DNA from: Ramlibacter albus
GTDB taxonomy: Bacteria > Pseudomonadota > Gammaproteobacteria > Burkholderiales > Burkholderiaceae_C
Assembly: GCF_014297445.1 (NCBI RefSeq)
Contig: NZ_JACORU010000004.1
Coordinates: 414,405-478,404, forward strand
Reading direction: 5' to 3'
DNA: 64,000 nucleotides
The position numbers were made by a program, and so were the translations under genes. This document shows, in pieces, positions 1 to 8,094 of this stretch (position 1 is its first letter; each line of letters opens with the position of its first letter). Under the pieces are notes generated by a model. It did not search any database and had not been told where the DNA came from. It saw nothing but the letters and a program-made list of their open reading frames with translations.

Positions 1-1271
1 ACGTCGCCCGTGCGCAGCCAGCCGTCGCGGGTGAACTTCTCTTCCGTGACCGGTACCTCGTGGTAACTGCCGGTGATGAAGGGCCCGCGAACCTGGATCT
101 CGCCCACGCTCTTGCCGTCCCACGGCTGCTCGCCGCCGTCGCCCCACACGCGCAGGTCCACCAGCGGGACGGGCACGCCCGCCATCGCCGCGCGGCGGTA
201 CTTCTCGTCCGCGCTCGCGTCGCCGAGCTCGCGGCGGGGGTAGGAGATGGTGCAGACGGGCGAGGTCTCCGTCATGCCCCAGCCCTGCAGGATCCAGATG
301 CCGTGCCTGTCGAACGCGCGGATCAGCGCCTCCGGCACCGCTGCGCCGCCGACCAGCGAGCGCATGCCCTTGGGCAGCTTCCAGCGGCCGCGGTTGGGCG
401 AGTCTTCCTTCTGCGCCGCGTCGTAGGTCTGGATCAGCGACATCCAGATCGTCGGCACGCCGAGCGACAGCGTGGGCGGCTCCACCTGCATCAGGTCGAG
501 CAGGTCGTCGGGGTGCAGGTGCGGGCCGGGGAAGACGAGCTTCACGCCCATCATCACGGCGCCGTACGGCATCCCCCAGGAGTTGGCGTGGAACATCGGC
601 GTGACGGGCATGACGACGTCCGTGCCGCGCAGCCCCCAGAAGTCGCCGAGGCTGGCCACCAGCGTGTGCAGCACGGTGCTGCGATGCGAGTAGGCGACGC
701 CCTTGGGCCGGCCGGTCGTGCCGGACGTGTAGCACATGGCCACGGGGTCGTTCTCGTCGTGCCCGGCGTACTCGAAGCCGTCGGGGTCTGCTTCGGCAAG
801 CAGGGACTCGTAGTTGGCGAACTCACCCGGTACGGCCGCGCCGGAGAAGGGGAACACGATGACCTTCTCGAAGCGATGCGCGCCCGCGAACTGGCGGTAC
901 AGCGGCAGCAGCACGTCGTCCACCACGAGGAATCGGTCGTCGGCGTCGCCCGCGATCCAGCCGATCTCGTCGGCGGAGAGGCGCAGGTTGAGCGTGTGCA
1001 TCACGCCACCCGCGGCCGGGATGCCGAAGTAGCACTCCAGGTGCGCATGGTGGTTCCAGCACAGCGTGGCGACGCGATCGCCCTTCTTCAGCCCCAGCTT
1101 CTGCAATGCCGACGCGAGCGAGCGCGTGCGCCGGTAGAACTCGCCGTACGTGTGGCGCTTCAGGCTCTTGTCGGGCAGGCGCGAGACGATCTCGTTGCCG
1201 TGGAAGACCTGGCCCGCGCGCTCCAGCAAATGGTTGAGCGACAGCGGGACCTCCATCATCGTGCTCTTCAT
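1..1271 (-). CDS. Long-chain fatty-acid--CoA ligase (AMP-forming), C-terminus cut by window edge
   Basis: Starts at the ATG whose complement is at 1269-1271 and runs off the left edge, leaving 423 codons of an expected 540-550. It activates a fatty or other carboxylic acid to its acyl-CoA through an acyl-adenylate in the cytoplasm. The P-loop-like adenylation motif YTSGTTGRPKG is seen around residue 185, and the later motif GWGMTETSP and a region reading RTGDV just before the edge are also typical of the family. The N-terminus (MKSTMMEVPLSLNHLLERAG) matches fatty-acyl-CoA synthases of Burkholderiales. Chain-length specificity cannot be read from sequence. It is divergent from the gene at 1326 with a 54-bp gap. 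Confidence 0.9.
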   Translation of the reverse strand, partial: MKSTMMEVPLSLNHLLERAGQVFHGNEIVSRLPDKSLKRHTYGEFYRRTRSLASALQKLGLKKGDRVATLCWNHHAHLECYFGIPAAGGVMHTLNLRLSADEIGWIAGDADDRFLVVDDVLLPLYRQFAGAHRFEKVIVFPFSGAAVPGEFANYESLLAEADPDGFEYAGHDENDPVAMCYTSGTTGRPKGVAYSHRSTVLHTLVASLGDFWGLRGTDVVMPVTPMFHANSWGMPYGAVMMGVKLVFPGPHLHPDDLLDLMQVEPPTLSLGVPTIWMSLIQTYDAAQKEDSPNRGRWKLPKGMRSLVGGAAVPEALIRAFDRHGIWILQGWGMTETSPVCTISYPRRELGDASADEKYRRAAMAGVPVPLVDLRVWGDGGEQPWDGKSVGEIQVRGPFITGSYHEVPVTEEKFTRDGWLRTGD

Positions 1272-1311
1272 GGCAAGGGCTCCTTTGCCTGAAGACTCTA
1301 CCGGCGCGAGG

Positions 1312-1328
1312 GACAATGGGGCCACATG
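1312..1328 (+). promoter_or_regulatory. Candidate -10 box placed 8 nt before ATG (leaderless-type start)
   Basis: GACAAT at 1312-1317 is followed by 8 nt and the ATG at 1326. No purine-rich ribosome-binding site lies between them. It is the first of about nine similar arrangements in the window. No convincing -35 element is visible. Confidence 0.4.
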
Positions 1329-1919
1329 GATAACACCCAATCGGAGATCGCCGCCACGGCGGCGCGGCTCGTCGTGGAAGAAGGGCTCGAATACGGGCCC
1401 GCAAAGAAGCGCGCGGTCAGGCAACTGGGGCTGAACGCCCGCGCCGCGCTGCCGGACAACGACGCGGTCGAAGACGCGGTCAAGGAATACATCTCCGTGT
1501 TCTGCGCCGACACGCAGCCGCGCGAGCTGCAGGCCCTGCGGCGCCTGGCCATCACCTGGATGGAGCGGCTCGCGGAATTCCGCCCCTACCTCGGTGGCGC
1601 GGTGTGGCACGGCACGGCGACGCGCCTGTCGGACATCTACCTGCAACTCTTTTGCGACGACCCCAAGTCGGCCGAGATCGCGTTGATCGAAAATAAGGTC
1701 GATTACGAAGCCCGCACCGTGACCGGCTTCAACGGCCAGCCGGTCGAGGCCCTGAGCTTTTCCAGCATGAGCCGCGAGCTGGGCGAAACCATCGGAGTCC
1801 ACCTCTTGATCTACGACCACGACGACGTGCGCGGCGCGCTCAAGCCCGACTCGCGCGGCCGCACGCCGCGCGGCGATGTGGCGGCCGTGCGCGCTTTGCT
1901 GGCCGAGGGCGACGAATGA
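1326..1919 (+). CDS. Conserved hypothetical protein, 197 aa
   Basis: I do not recognise a functional domain. It is a soluble-looking 197-residue protein with an acidic, helical N-terminal half (MDNTQSEIAATAARLVVEEG) and a C-terminal part with mixed strands (IALIENKVDYEARTVTGFNG). No signal peptide, membrane segment or cysteine cluster is present. It overlaps the next gene, a membrane-anchored TlpA-like thioredoxin, by 4 nt (ATGA), so the two are very likely translationally coupled. The start codon lacks a ribosome-binding site but has GACAAT just upstream. A distant nucleotidyltransferase-like fold is conceivable but not demonstrated. Confidence 0.75.
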   Translation: MDNTQSEIAATAARLVVEEGLEYGPAKKRAVRQLGLNARAALPDNDAVEDAVKEYISVFCADTQPRELQALRRLAITWMERLAEFRPYLGGAVWHGTATRLSDIYLQLFCDDPKSAEIALIENKVDYEARTVTGFNGQPVEALSFSSMSRELGETIGVHLLIYDHDDVRGALKPDSRGRTPRGDVAAVRALLAEGDE

Positions 1920-2464
1920 GCGAAGCCGCTGCCGCCCCATCGGCCGGAATCTCACGCCGCAAGCTCGCCATCGGAGCGGGCGTGGTCGGCGCGCTCGGCG
2001 GGCTGGCCCTTGGCCTGTGGCGCGCGCGTGGCGACGCCGAAAGCCCGGAGGTCGCCGCATTCTGGGCGATGAATTTCCAGTCGCCGCAAGGGCAGGCGCT
2101 GCCGATGTCGGCCTTCAAGGGCAAGCCGCTGCTGCTCAATTTCTGGGCAACCTGGTGCCCGCCCTGCATCGAGGAGTTCCCGCTTCTCGACGCCTTCTAC
2201 AAACAAAACCAGCCCAACGGCTGGCAAGTGCTCGGTTTGGCGATCGACCAGCCGAGCGCGGTCCGGTCGTTCCTGGGCAAGCAGCCGGTCACCTTCCCGA
2301 TCGGCCTCGCGGGGCTGGAAGGTACCGACCTCTCGCGCGGCTTGGGTAACATGGCGGGGGGCCTTCCCTTCACCGTGGTCTTCGGCGCCGATGGGAGCGC
2401 CCGCCATCGTAGAATGGGCCGCGTCTCGCCCGACGACCTGAAGGCGTGGGCGCAAATAAAATAA
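1916..2464 (+). CDS. TlpA-family thiol:disulfide interchange protein, membrane-anchored
   Basis: 182 aa. An N-terminal RRK followed by a hydrophobic stretch (residues ~17-36) is a signal anchor placing the domain in the periplasm. The thioredoxin-fold domain carries the redox motif WCPPC at about residues 80-84, embedded in LLNFWATWCPPC, and the cis-proline loop GGLPFTVVF near residue 155. Family role: reduction of disulfides in exported proteins, for example apocytochromes. The ATG overlaps the stop of the preceding unknown gene. The particular substrate cannot be inferred; the c-type cytochrome at 59.6 kb is not linked. Confidence 0.88.
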   Translation: MSEAAAAPSAGISRRKLAIGAGVVGALGGLALGLWRARGDAESPEVAAFWAMNFQSPQGQALPMSAFKGKPLLLNFWATWCPPCIEEFPLLDAFYKQNQPNGWQVLGLAIDQPSAVRSFLGKQPVTFPIGLAGLEGTDLSRGLGNMAGGLPFTVVFGADGSARHRRMGRVSPDDLKAWAQIK

Positions 2465-2486
2465 TAATCGTGCGAAAAGCCGGAAC

Positions 2487-2505
2487 TTACAGTTTTTTGC
2501 TGTAA
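2487..2505. promoter_or_regulatory. Small inverted repeat upstream of accB
   Basis: TTACAG (2487-2492) and CTGTAA (2500-2505) form a perfect 6-bp inverted repeat around a 7-nt T-rich spacer in the 77-bp gap between the TlpA gene and accB. This AT-rich patch probably holds the accB promoter; the repeat could be an operator. No regulator is assigned. Confidence 0.35.
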
Positions 2506-2541
2506 ATTCGCCATCCTTTCCAGAACAACATCGGAGATGGC

Positions 2542-3006
2542 ATGGACCTGCGCAAGCTCAAGACCCTGATCGACCTGGTCTCGGAGTCCAATGTCTCGGA
2601 GCTCGAGATCACGGAGGCCGAAGGCAAGGTACGCATCGTCAAGGGCGGCGGCGCGATGGTACAGCCGATGGCCGCCCCGGCGGCGATGCACGCCCCGCCG
2701 GCGATGCCCGTTGGCGCACCGCAGCCCGCGGCGGCCGCCCCCCAGGCCGCACCCGCTCCCGAGGTGCCGGCCGGCCACACGGTGAAGTCGCCGATGGTGG
2801 GCACCTTTTACCGCTCTTCCGCACCCGGCGCGAAACCGTTCGTCGAAGTGGGCCAGGCCATCAAGGAAGGCGAGACGATCTGCATCATCGAGGCCATGAA
2901 GATCCTCAACGAGATCGAGGCGGACAAGTCGGGCACGATCACCAAGATCCTGTGCGAGAACGGCCAGGCAGTGGAATACGGGCAGCCGCTCTTCATCATC
3001 GAATAA
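2542..3006 (+). CDS. accB: Acetyl-CoA carboxylase biotin carboxyl carrier protein
   Basis: 154 aa, the usual length. It carries biotin for acetyl-CoA carboxylase, the first committed step of fatty acid synthesis. The N-terminal segment is followed by an Ala/Pro-rich linker (residues ~45-75) and then the biotinyl domain with the biotinylation motif EAMKI near residue 118. A GGAG ribosome-binding site lies 6-7 nt before the ATG. accC follows after 7 nt. In many gamma- and betaproteobacteria the type II dehydroquinase gene aroQ sits directly upstream of accB; here that slot holds the TlpA gene instead. Confidence 0.97.
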   Translation: MDLRKLKTLIDLVSESNVSELEITEAEGKVRIVKGGGAMVQPMAAPAAMHAPPAMPVGAPQPAAAAPQAAPAPEVPAGHTVKSPMVGTFYRSSAPGAKPFVEVGQAIKEGETICIIEAMKILNEIEADKSGTITKILCENGQAVEYGQPLFIIE

Positions 3007-3013
3007 GCGGCCC

Positions 3014-4363
3014 ATGTTCAAGAAGATCCTCGTAGCCAATCGCGGCGAAATCGCCCTGCGCATCCAGCGGGCGTGCAGCGAGCTGGGCGTCAAGGCGGTC
3101 ATGGTCTATTCCGAAGCCGACCGCGAAGCCAAGTACGTCAAGCTTGCCGAAGAGGCCGTGTGCATCGGGCCCGCGCCCTCGCCGCTGTCGTACCTCAACA
3201 TGCCGGCCATCATCTCGGCGGCCGAAGTGACCGACGCCGAGGCCATCCACCCGGGCTACGGCTTCCTGTCCGAGAACGCCGGCTTCGCCGAGCGGGTGGA
3301 GAAAAGCGGCTTCCAGTTCATCGGCCCCACGCCCGAGTCGATCCGCATCATGGGCGACAAAGTCTCGGCCAAGCAGGCCATGATCAAGGCGGGCGTGCCC
3401 TGCGTGCCCGGCTCCGAGGGCGAGTTGCCGGACAACCCCACCGAAATCCGCCGCATCGCCAAGAGCGTCGGCTACCCGGTGATCATCAAGGCCGCGGGCG
3501 GCGGCGGCGGGCGCGGCATGCGTGTCGTGCACACCGAGGCGGCGCTGGTCAATGCGGTGCAGATGACCAAGGCGGAGGCGCAGGCGGCGTTCAGCAACCC
3601 GGCCGTGTACATGGAGAAGTTCCTGCAGAACCCGCGGCACGTGGAGATCCAGGTGCTGGCGGACAAGCACAAGAACGCCGTGTACCTGGGCGAGCGCGAC
3701 TGCTCCATGCAGCGGCGCCACCAGAAGGTGATCGAGGAAGCGCCGGCGCCGGGCATCCCGCGCAAGCTGATCGAGCGGATCGGCACCCGCTGCGCCGACG
3801 CGTGCAAGAAGATCGGCTACCGCGGTGCAGGCACGTTCGAGTTCCTGTACGAGAACGGCGAGTTCTATTTCATCGAGATGAACACGCGCGTGCAGGTGGA
3901 GCACCCGGTGACCGAGCTGATCACGGGCGTGGACATCGTCAAGACGCAGATCATGGTGGCCGCCGGCGAGAAGCTACCCTTCAAGCAGGGCGACATCCAG
4001 ATCCGTGGCCACGCCATCGAATGCCGCGTGAACGCCGAGGACCCGTACAACTTCGTGCCGTCCCCCGGCCGCATCACGATGTGGCACCCGCCGGGCGGGC
4101 CGGGCGTGCGCGTGGACTCGCACGTGTACACCAACTACTTCGTGCCGCCGAACTACGACTCGATGATCGGCAAGATCATCGTGCACGGCGACACGCGCGA
4201 GCAGGCGCTGGCGCGCATGCGCACCGCGCTGGCCGAGACGGTGGTGGAAGGCATCAAGACCAACATCCCGCTGCACCGCGAACTGATGGTGGACGCCAAG
4301 TTCATGGCCGGGGGCACCAACATCCACTACCTGGAAGAGTGGCTGTCGCACCATAAACGCTAG
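3014..4363 (+). CDS. accC: Acetyl-CoA carboxylase, biotin carboxylase subunit
   Basis: 449 aa, equal to the Escherichia coli length. It catalyses ATP-dependent carboxylation of biotin carried on AccB. Visible are the N-terminal [17 protein letters not shown], the glycine-rich ATP-grasp loop [11 protein letters not shown] near residue 165, [12 protein letters not shown] near 236, and the catalytic region [16 protein letters not shown] near 286-301. It follows accB by 7 nt in an evident operon. The transcript may continue into prmA across the repeat element at 4372-4446. Confidence 0.98.
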   Translation: MFKKILVANRGEIALRIQRACSELGVKAVMVYSEADREAKYVKLAEEAVCIGPAPSPLSYLNMPAIISAAEVTDAEAIHPGYGFLSENAGFAERVEKSGFQFIGPTPESIRIMGDKVSAKQAMIKAGVPCVPGSEGELPDNPTEIRRIAKSVGYPVIIKAAGGGGGRGMRVVHTEAALVNAVQMTKAEAQAAFSNPAVYMEKFLQNPRHVEIQVLADKHKNAVYLGERDCSMQRRHQKVIEEAPAPGIPRKLIERIGTRCADACKKIGYRGAGTFEFLYENGEFYFIEMNTRVQVEHPVTELITGVDIVKTQIMVAAGEKLPFKQGDIQIRGHAIECRVNAEDPYNFVPSPGRITMWHPPGGPGVRVDSHVYTNYFVPPNYDSMIGKIIVHGDTREQALARMRTALAETVVEGIKTNIPLHRELMVDAKFMAGGTNIHYLEEWLSHHKR

Positions 4364-4371
4364 AAATGTTG

Positions 4372-4446
4372 GCCCCCACGCTCCCCGCTTCGCGAGGTTC
4401 GCTGCCCCCCGAGGGGGCTTCAGCCGCCTTGGGGCGGCCCGGCGGC
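4372..4446 (+). repeat. Intergenic palindromic repeat, copy 1 (about 75 bp)
   Basis: It begins GCCCCCACGCTCCCCGC and is nearly identical, in inverted orientation, to 24054-24127. The first 48 nt are identical, a ~9-nt middle part differs, and the last ~19 nt are identical again. It contains two hairpins: GCCCCC/GGGGGC at 4404-4409 with 4413-4418, and GCCGCC/GGCGGC at 4423-4428 with 4433-4438. It lies between accC and prmA. It resembles dispersed REP-like intergenic elements. Confidence 0.85.
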
Positions 4447-4451
4447 GGCTG

Positions 4452-5336
4452 ATGTACGAGCTGCGCCTGCTGTGCCCCGAAGACCGCGTCGAGCCGGTCA
4501 GCGAGGCGCTGGACGCGCTGGATGCGTTGAGCGTGTCGGTCGAGGATGCCGACGCGCAGACGCCGGCGGAACAGGCGCTGTTCGGCGAGCCGGGCATGCC
4601 GCCGCCCAAGGAGGGCTGGCAGCGCTCGCTGGTGCTGGCCCTCTTCCCCGACAAGGAACAGGCCGAGGAAGCTGCGCGCTTGCTCGCGCCGCAGGATTTC
4701 TTCGCGGGTTGCAAGCTGCTCGCGATCGCCGAGGTGCCCGAGCAGGACTGGGTGCGCCTGACGCAGTCGCAGTTCGCGCCCGTGGAGATCACGCCCGAAT
4801 TCTGGATCGTGCCGACGTGGCATGAGCCGCCGGAGGGGGCGAAGCAGGTGATCCGCCTCGATCCCGGCCTCGCGTTCGGCACCGGCACCCACCCGACCAC
4901 GCGCATGTGCCTGCGCTGGATCGCGCGCCATGCGCTCGCCGGGCAGCGCGTGCTGGACTACGGTTGCGGCTCGGGCATCCTGGCCATCGGCGCGGCGAAG
5001 TTCGGCGCAACGGAAATCGACGCGGTGGACATCGACGAAGCCGCGGTGCGCTCGACGAACGACAATGCGGCGGCGAACGGTGTCACGCTGAACGCGGGCC
5101 TGCCCGACAAGGCGAGCGGCGAGTACGGCGTGGTGCTCGCGAACATCCTCGCGACGCCTTTGAAGGTTCTCGCGCCGCTGCTCGTGTCGCACGTCGCACC
5201 CGGCGGCCACCTCGTGCTGGCGGGCATCCTCGAGCGGCAGGCCGACGAATTGAAGGCGGCCTACGCGCCGCATTGCAAGCTCGAAGTGAGCGACACCGAG
5301 GACGGCTGGATCCTCATGACCGCGCGCAAGCCATGA
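4452..5336 (+). CDS. prmA: Ribosomal protein L11 methyltransferase
   Basis: 294 aa, typical length. It trimethylates ribosomal protein L11 using S-adenosylmethionine. The N-terminal substrate-recognition part (MYELRLLCPEDRVEPV) is followed by the class I methyltransferase core with GLAFGTGTHPTTRMCL near residue 145 and the SAM-binding loop DYGCGSGILAIGA near residue 173. VVLANILATPL near 230 corresponds to the family's NxxA-containing motif. It follows accC and the repeat element. Its stop overlaps the start of the zinc-ribbon gene (ATGA). Confidence 0.96.
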   Translation: MYELRLLCPEDRVEPVSEALDALDALSVSVEDADAQTPAEQALFGEPGMPPPKEGWQRSLVLALFPDKEQAEEAARLLAPQDFFAGCKLLAIAEVPEQDWVRLTQSQFAPVEITPEFWIVPTWHEPPEGAKQVIRLDPGLAFGTGTHPTTRMCLRWIARHALAGQRVLDYGCGSGILAIGAAKFGATEIDAVDIDEAAVRSTNDNAAANGVTLNAGLPDKASGEYGVVLANILATPLKVLAPLLVSHVAPGGHLVLAGILERQADELKAAYAPHCKLEVSDTEDGWILMTARKP

Positions 5337-6301
5337 GTCTGATCACCTGCTGCCCCGCCTGCGGGACGATGTTCAAGGTGGTCGCGGACCAGCTGAAGAT
5401 CTCCGACGGCTGGGTGCGCTGCGGGCATTGCGCGCAGGTGTTCGATGCCCCGGCGCACATGGTGGGCGGTGAGCCGGTGGCAGCGCCGGCCGCAACGTCC
5501 TCGCCGCCGCCGGCAGCTGCGCGGGTTGCGGCACCGACTGTTTCGCCAGTTCCTGCGCGGCCTGCACCGCTGCCGCCGACTTCGCGCGTTGCCGAACCGG
5601 CTGCACCGGTTGCCGCGGACACCGACCTCGAACCGCCGCCGTCGCGACCCTTCGTCACGGAAGCCGCGCCTGACGAGGTGCCAGTGGCCGCCGGCATCGA
5701 AGTCGAGGAGATCCCCGTCTTCGGCCCGGAAGAATTGCGGCGCGCGCAGGTCGAGACTGCGCAGGCCGACGAGCCGGTGCAGGAAGTCTCGTTCATCCGC
5801 GACGCGCGCCGACGCGCCTTCTGGACGCGGCCGCTGGTGCGCTTCGTCCTCGTGCTGGTGCTGCTCGCCCTGGCGGGTGTGCTTGCCGTGCAGGTGGCCG
5901 TGCAGGAGCGCGATCGCCTCGCCGCTTCCGAGCCGGCGCTCAAGCCGCTGCTCACGCAACTGTGTGCGTACCTGCAGTGCAGCGTCGGCCCCGCGCGCCA
6001 GATCGAATCGGTCGCGATCGACAGCTCGTCGTTCAGCAAGCTTCGCCCCGACACCTACCGACTCAGCTTCACGCTCAAGAACGCGGCAGCCATGCCGATT
6101 GCCGTTCCGGCGATGGAGCTCACGCTCACCGACACGCAGGAGCAGGCCGTGGTGCGGCGCGTGCTCACGCCCGCCGACCTCGGCGCGGCGCCCGTGTTGC
6201 CGGCGAGTGGAGAATGGGCGGCGTCGGTGACGCTGTCCGTCGCGCCCACGGCGGGCAACGGCCGCATCTCCGGCTATCGTTTGCTTGCCTTCTACCCCTG
6301 A
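5333..6301 (+). CDS. Zinc-ribbon and DUF3426 domain membrane protein
   Basis: 322 aa from the ATG overlapping the prmA stop. The N-terminus holds a zinc-finger of the MJ0042 type with two CxxC pairs (CCPAC, CGHC) within residues 6-30. A long Pro/Ala-rich linker follows, then one membrane helix (about residues 165-185) and a C-terminal DUF3426 domain (LRPDTYRLSFTLKN...). The family is common in betaproteobacteria directly after prmA. Its function is not established; the topology suggests a cytoplasmic zinc finger joined to a periplasmic domain. Confidence 0.85.
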   Translation: MSLITCCPACGTMFKVVADQLKISDGWVRCGHCAQVFDAPAHMVGGEPVAAPAATSSPPPAAARVAAPTVSPVPARPAPLPPTSRVAEPAAPVAADTDLEPPPSRPFVTEAAPDEVPVAAGIEVEEIPVFGPEELRRAQVETAQADEPVQEVSFIRDARRRAFWTRPLVRFVLVLVLLALAGVLAVQVAVQERDRLAASEPALKPLLTQLCAYLQCSVGPARQIESVAIDSSSFSKLRPDTYRLSFTLKNAAAMPIAVPAMELTLTDTQEQAVVRRVLTPADLGAAPVLPASGEWAASVTLSVAPTAGNGRISGYRLLAFYP

Positions 6302-6319
6302 AAGAAAGACCCGACTTCC

Positions 6320-7201
6320 ATGGCAGCCCTGATCTGCGGTTCCTTCGCGTTCGACACCATCATGAATTTCGAGGGCCGCTTCGCGGACCAGATCCTGCCG
6401 GACCAGCTGCACATCCTGAACGTGTCGTTCCTCGTGCCGGGGCTGCGGCGCGACTTCGGCGGCTGCGCGGGCAACATCGCCTACTCGCTCAAGGCGCTGG
6501 GCGGCGCGCCGCTGCCGATGGCCACCGTCGGTACGGACGGCGCGGACTACCTGCAACGCCTGCGCACGCTCGGCATCTCGACCGAATTCGTCAAGCAGGT
6601 CGAAGGCACCTACACGGCGCAGGCGATGATCATGACGGACCGGGACAACAACCAGATCACCGCGTTCCACCCCGGCGCAATGATGCAGGCGCACGTCACT
6701 CGCATCGAGGCGCGGTCCGACATCAAGCTGGGCATCATTTCGCCGGATGGCCGCGACGCGATGCTGCAGCACGCGGAGCAGTTCAAGGCCGCGGGCATCC
6801 CGTTCGTGTTCGACCCGGGGCAAGGGCTGCCGATGTTCGACGGCAATGAGCTCACCGCCTTCATCGACAAGGCGACCTGGGTGACGGTGAACGACTACGA
6901 AGGCAAGATGCTCAACGAGCGCACGGGCCTCACGAGCGCGGAGATTTCGCGCCGCACCAAGGGCCTCGTCGTCACCTTGGGCCACGAGGGCTGCGAGGTG
7001 TGGGTCGATGGGGAGAAAACCCACGTGCCGCCCGTGCAGGCAAAGGAAGTCGTCGACCCCACCGGCTGCGGCGACGCCTGGCGCGGCGCGCTGCTGCACG
7101 GCCTGGAGCAGGGCTGGTCGCTCGCGAAATGCGCCGAGCTCGGCAACAAGGTCGGCGCGATCAAGATCGCGAGCCGCGGGCCGCAGAACTGGTCGCTCTA
7201 A
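6320..7201 (+). CDS. PfkB/ribokinase-family carbohydrate or nucleoside kinase
   Basis: 293 aa. It begins MAALICGSFAFDTIMNFEG and carries the family signature near residues 40-55 (FGGCAGNIAYSLKALGG). The C-terminal catalytic motif DPTGCGDAWRGALL sits near residue 246, with the catalytic Asp in GCGD and the anion hole formed by the glycines. The pattern is closer to adenosine/nucleoside kinases of the family than to fructokinase, but the substrate cannot be fixed by sequence. It follows the DUF3426 gene by 18 bp, the likely end of the accB operon, and meets the SDR gene tail-to-tail with a 4-nt overlap. Confidence 0.85.
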   Translation: MAALICGSFAFDTIMNFEGRFADQILPDQLHILNVSFLVPGLRRDFGGCAGNIAYSLKALGGAPLPMATVGTDGADYLQRLRTLGISTEFVKQVEGTYTAQAMIMTDRDNNQITAFHPGAMMQAHVTRIEARSDIKLGIISPDGRDAMLQHAEQFKAAGIPFVFDPGQGLPMFDGNELTAFIDKATWVTVNDYEGKMLNERTGLTSAEISRRTKGLVVTLGHEGCEVWVDGEKTHVPPVQAKEVVDPTGCGDAWRGALLHGLEQGWSLAKCAELGNKVGAIKIASRGPQNWSL

Positions 7202-7971
7202 CCGCGCGCGATCGTCACGCCGCCGTCGACGGCGATCGTCTCGCCCAGCACGTAATCACCCGCGCGCGAGGCGAGATAGATCGCCACACCCGCCATGTCG
7301 TCGTCGCGCCCGATGCGGCCGGCCGGTACGTGCCCCGCGACTTCGTCGCCGTGGTCCCGCGCTTCCTTGTTCATCTCGGACGGGAACGGCCCGGGCGCGA
7401 TGCCGCTGACGATGATGTTGTCCTGCGCAAGCCGCAGCGCCATCCGCTTCGTCAGGTGGATCAGCCCCGCCTTGCTCGCCGTATAGGAATACGTCTCCCA
7501 CGGGTTGACCGAGATGCCGTCGATCGACGCCACGTTGATCACCTTCGCCGGCCGATCCTTCGCCGCGGCCTTGAGCAGGCCATGCAAAGCCTGCGTCAGG
7601 AAGAACGGCGTCTTCATGTTCAGGTCCACCACCTTGTCCCAGCCCTTCTCGGGAAAGGTGTCGAAGGGCTCGCCCCACGCCGCGCCCGCGTTGTTCACGA
7701 GGATGTCGAGCGACTTCTCGCGCTTGCCGATCTCGGCCGCGAGCGCTTTCGTGCCCTCCATCGTCGAGATGTCGCAAGGCAGCGGGATGCATTCGCCCCC
7801 CGGCTTCGACAGCTCCTGCGCCGTCGCCGCGCATTGCTCCGCCTTGCGCGCGGTGATGTAGACGCGGGCCGCGCCCTGCCGCAGGTAGCCGGCGGCGATC
7901 ATGCGGCCGATGCCGCGGGAGCCGCCCGTGACGAGGGCCACGCGGCCCTGCAGCGAAAAGAGGTCGTTCAT
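7198..7971 (-). CDS. Short-chain dehydrogenase/reductase
   Basis: 257 aa. A classical SDR: the N-terminal cofactor-binding motif VTGGSRGIG is at residues ~15-23, NNAGAA near 92, the catalytic Ser in NVASIDG near 150 and Tyr-x-x-x-Lys as YTASKAG near 165. PxxGGxxxA-like SEMNKEARD and a C-terminal DYVLGETIAVDGG complete the fold. Arg residues in the first motif suggest NADP(H). The sequence resembles RhlG/FabG-type 3-oxoacyl reductases, but the substrate is unknown. It is convergent with the PfkB gene and divergent from the gene at 8095. Confidence 0.88.
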   Translation of the reverse strand: MNDLFSLQGRVALVTGGSRGIGRMIAAGYLRQGAARVYITARKAEQCAATAQELSKPGGECIPLPCDISTMEGTKALAAEIGKREKSLDILVNNAGAAWGEPFDTFPEKGWDKVVDLNMKTPFFLTQALHGLLKAAAKDRPAKVINVASIDGISVNPWETYSYTASKAGLIHLTKRMALRLAQDNIIVSGIAPGPFPSEMNKEARDHGDEVAGHVPAGRIGRDDDMAGVAIYLASRAGDYVLGETIAVDGGVTIARG

Positions 7972-8094
7972 TGGGGTTTACCTGAGTTGGAAAACCGAGG
8001 TTAGCGGGGCGGGGCCGGGCGGCCAATCACCTGCATGACAGCGCGGCCATGGAGGGCTACCATCCGCCGGACAACAACCCCAAGGAGACCACGG

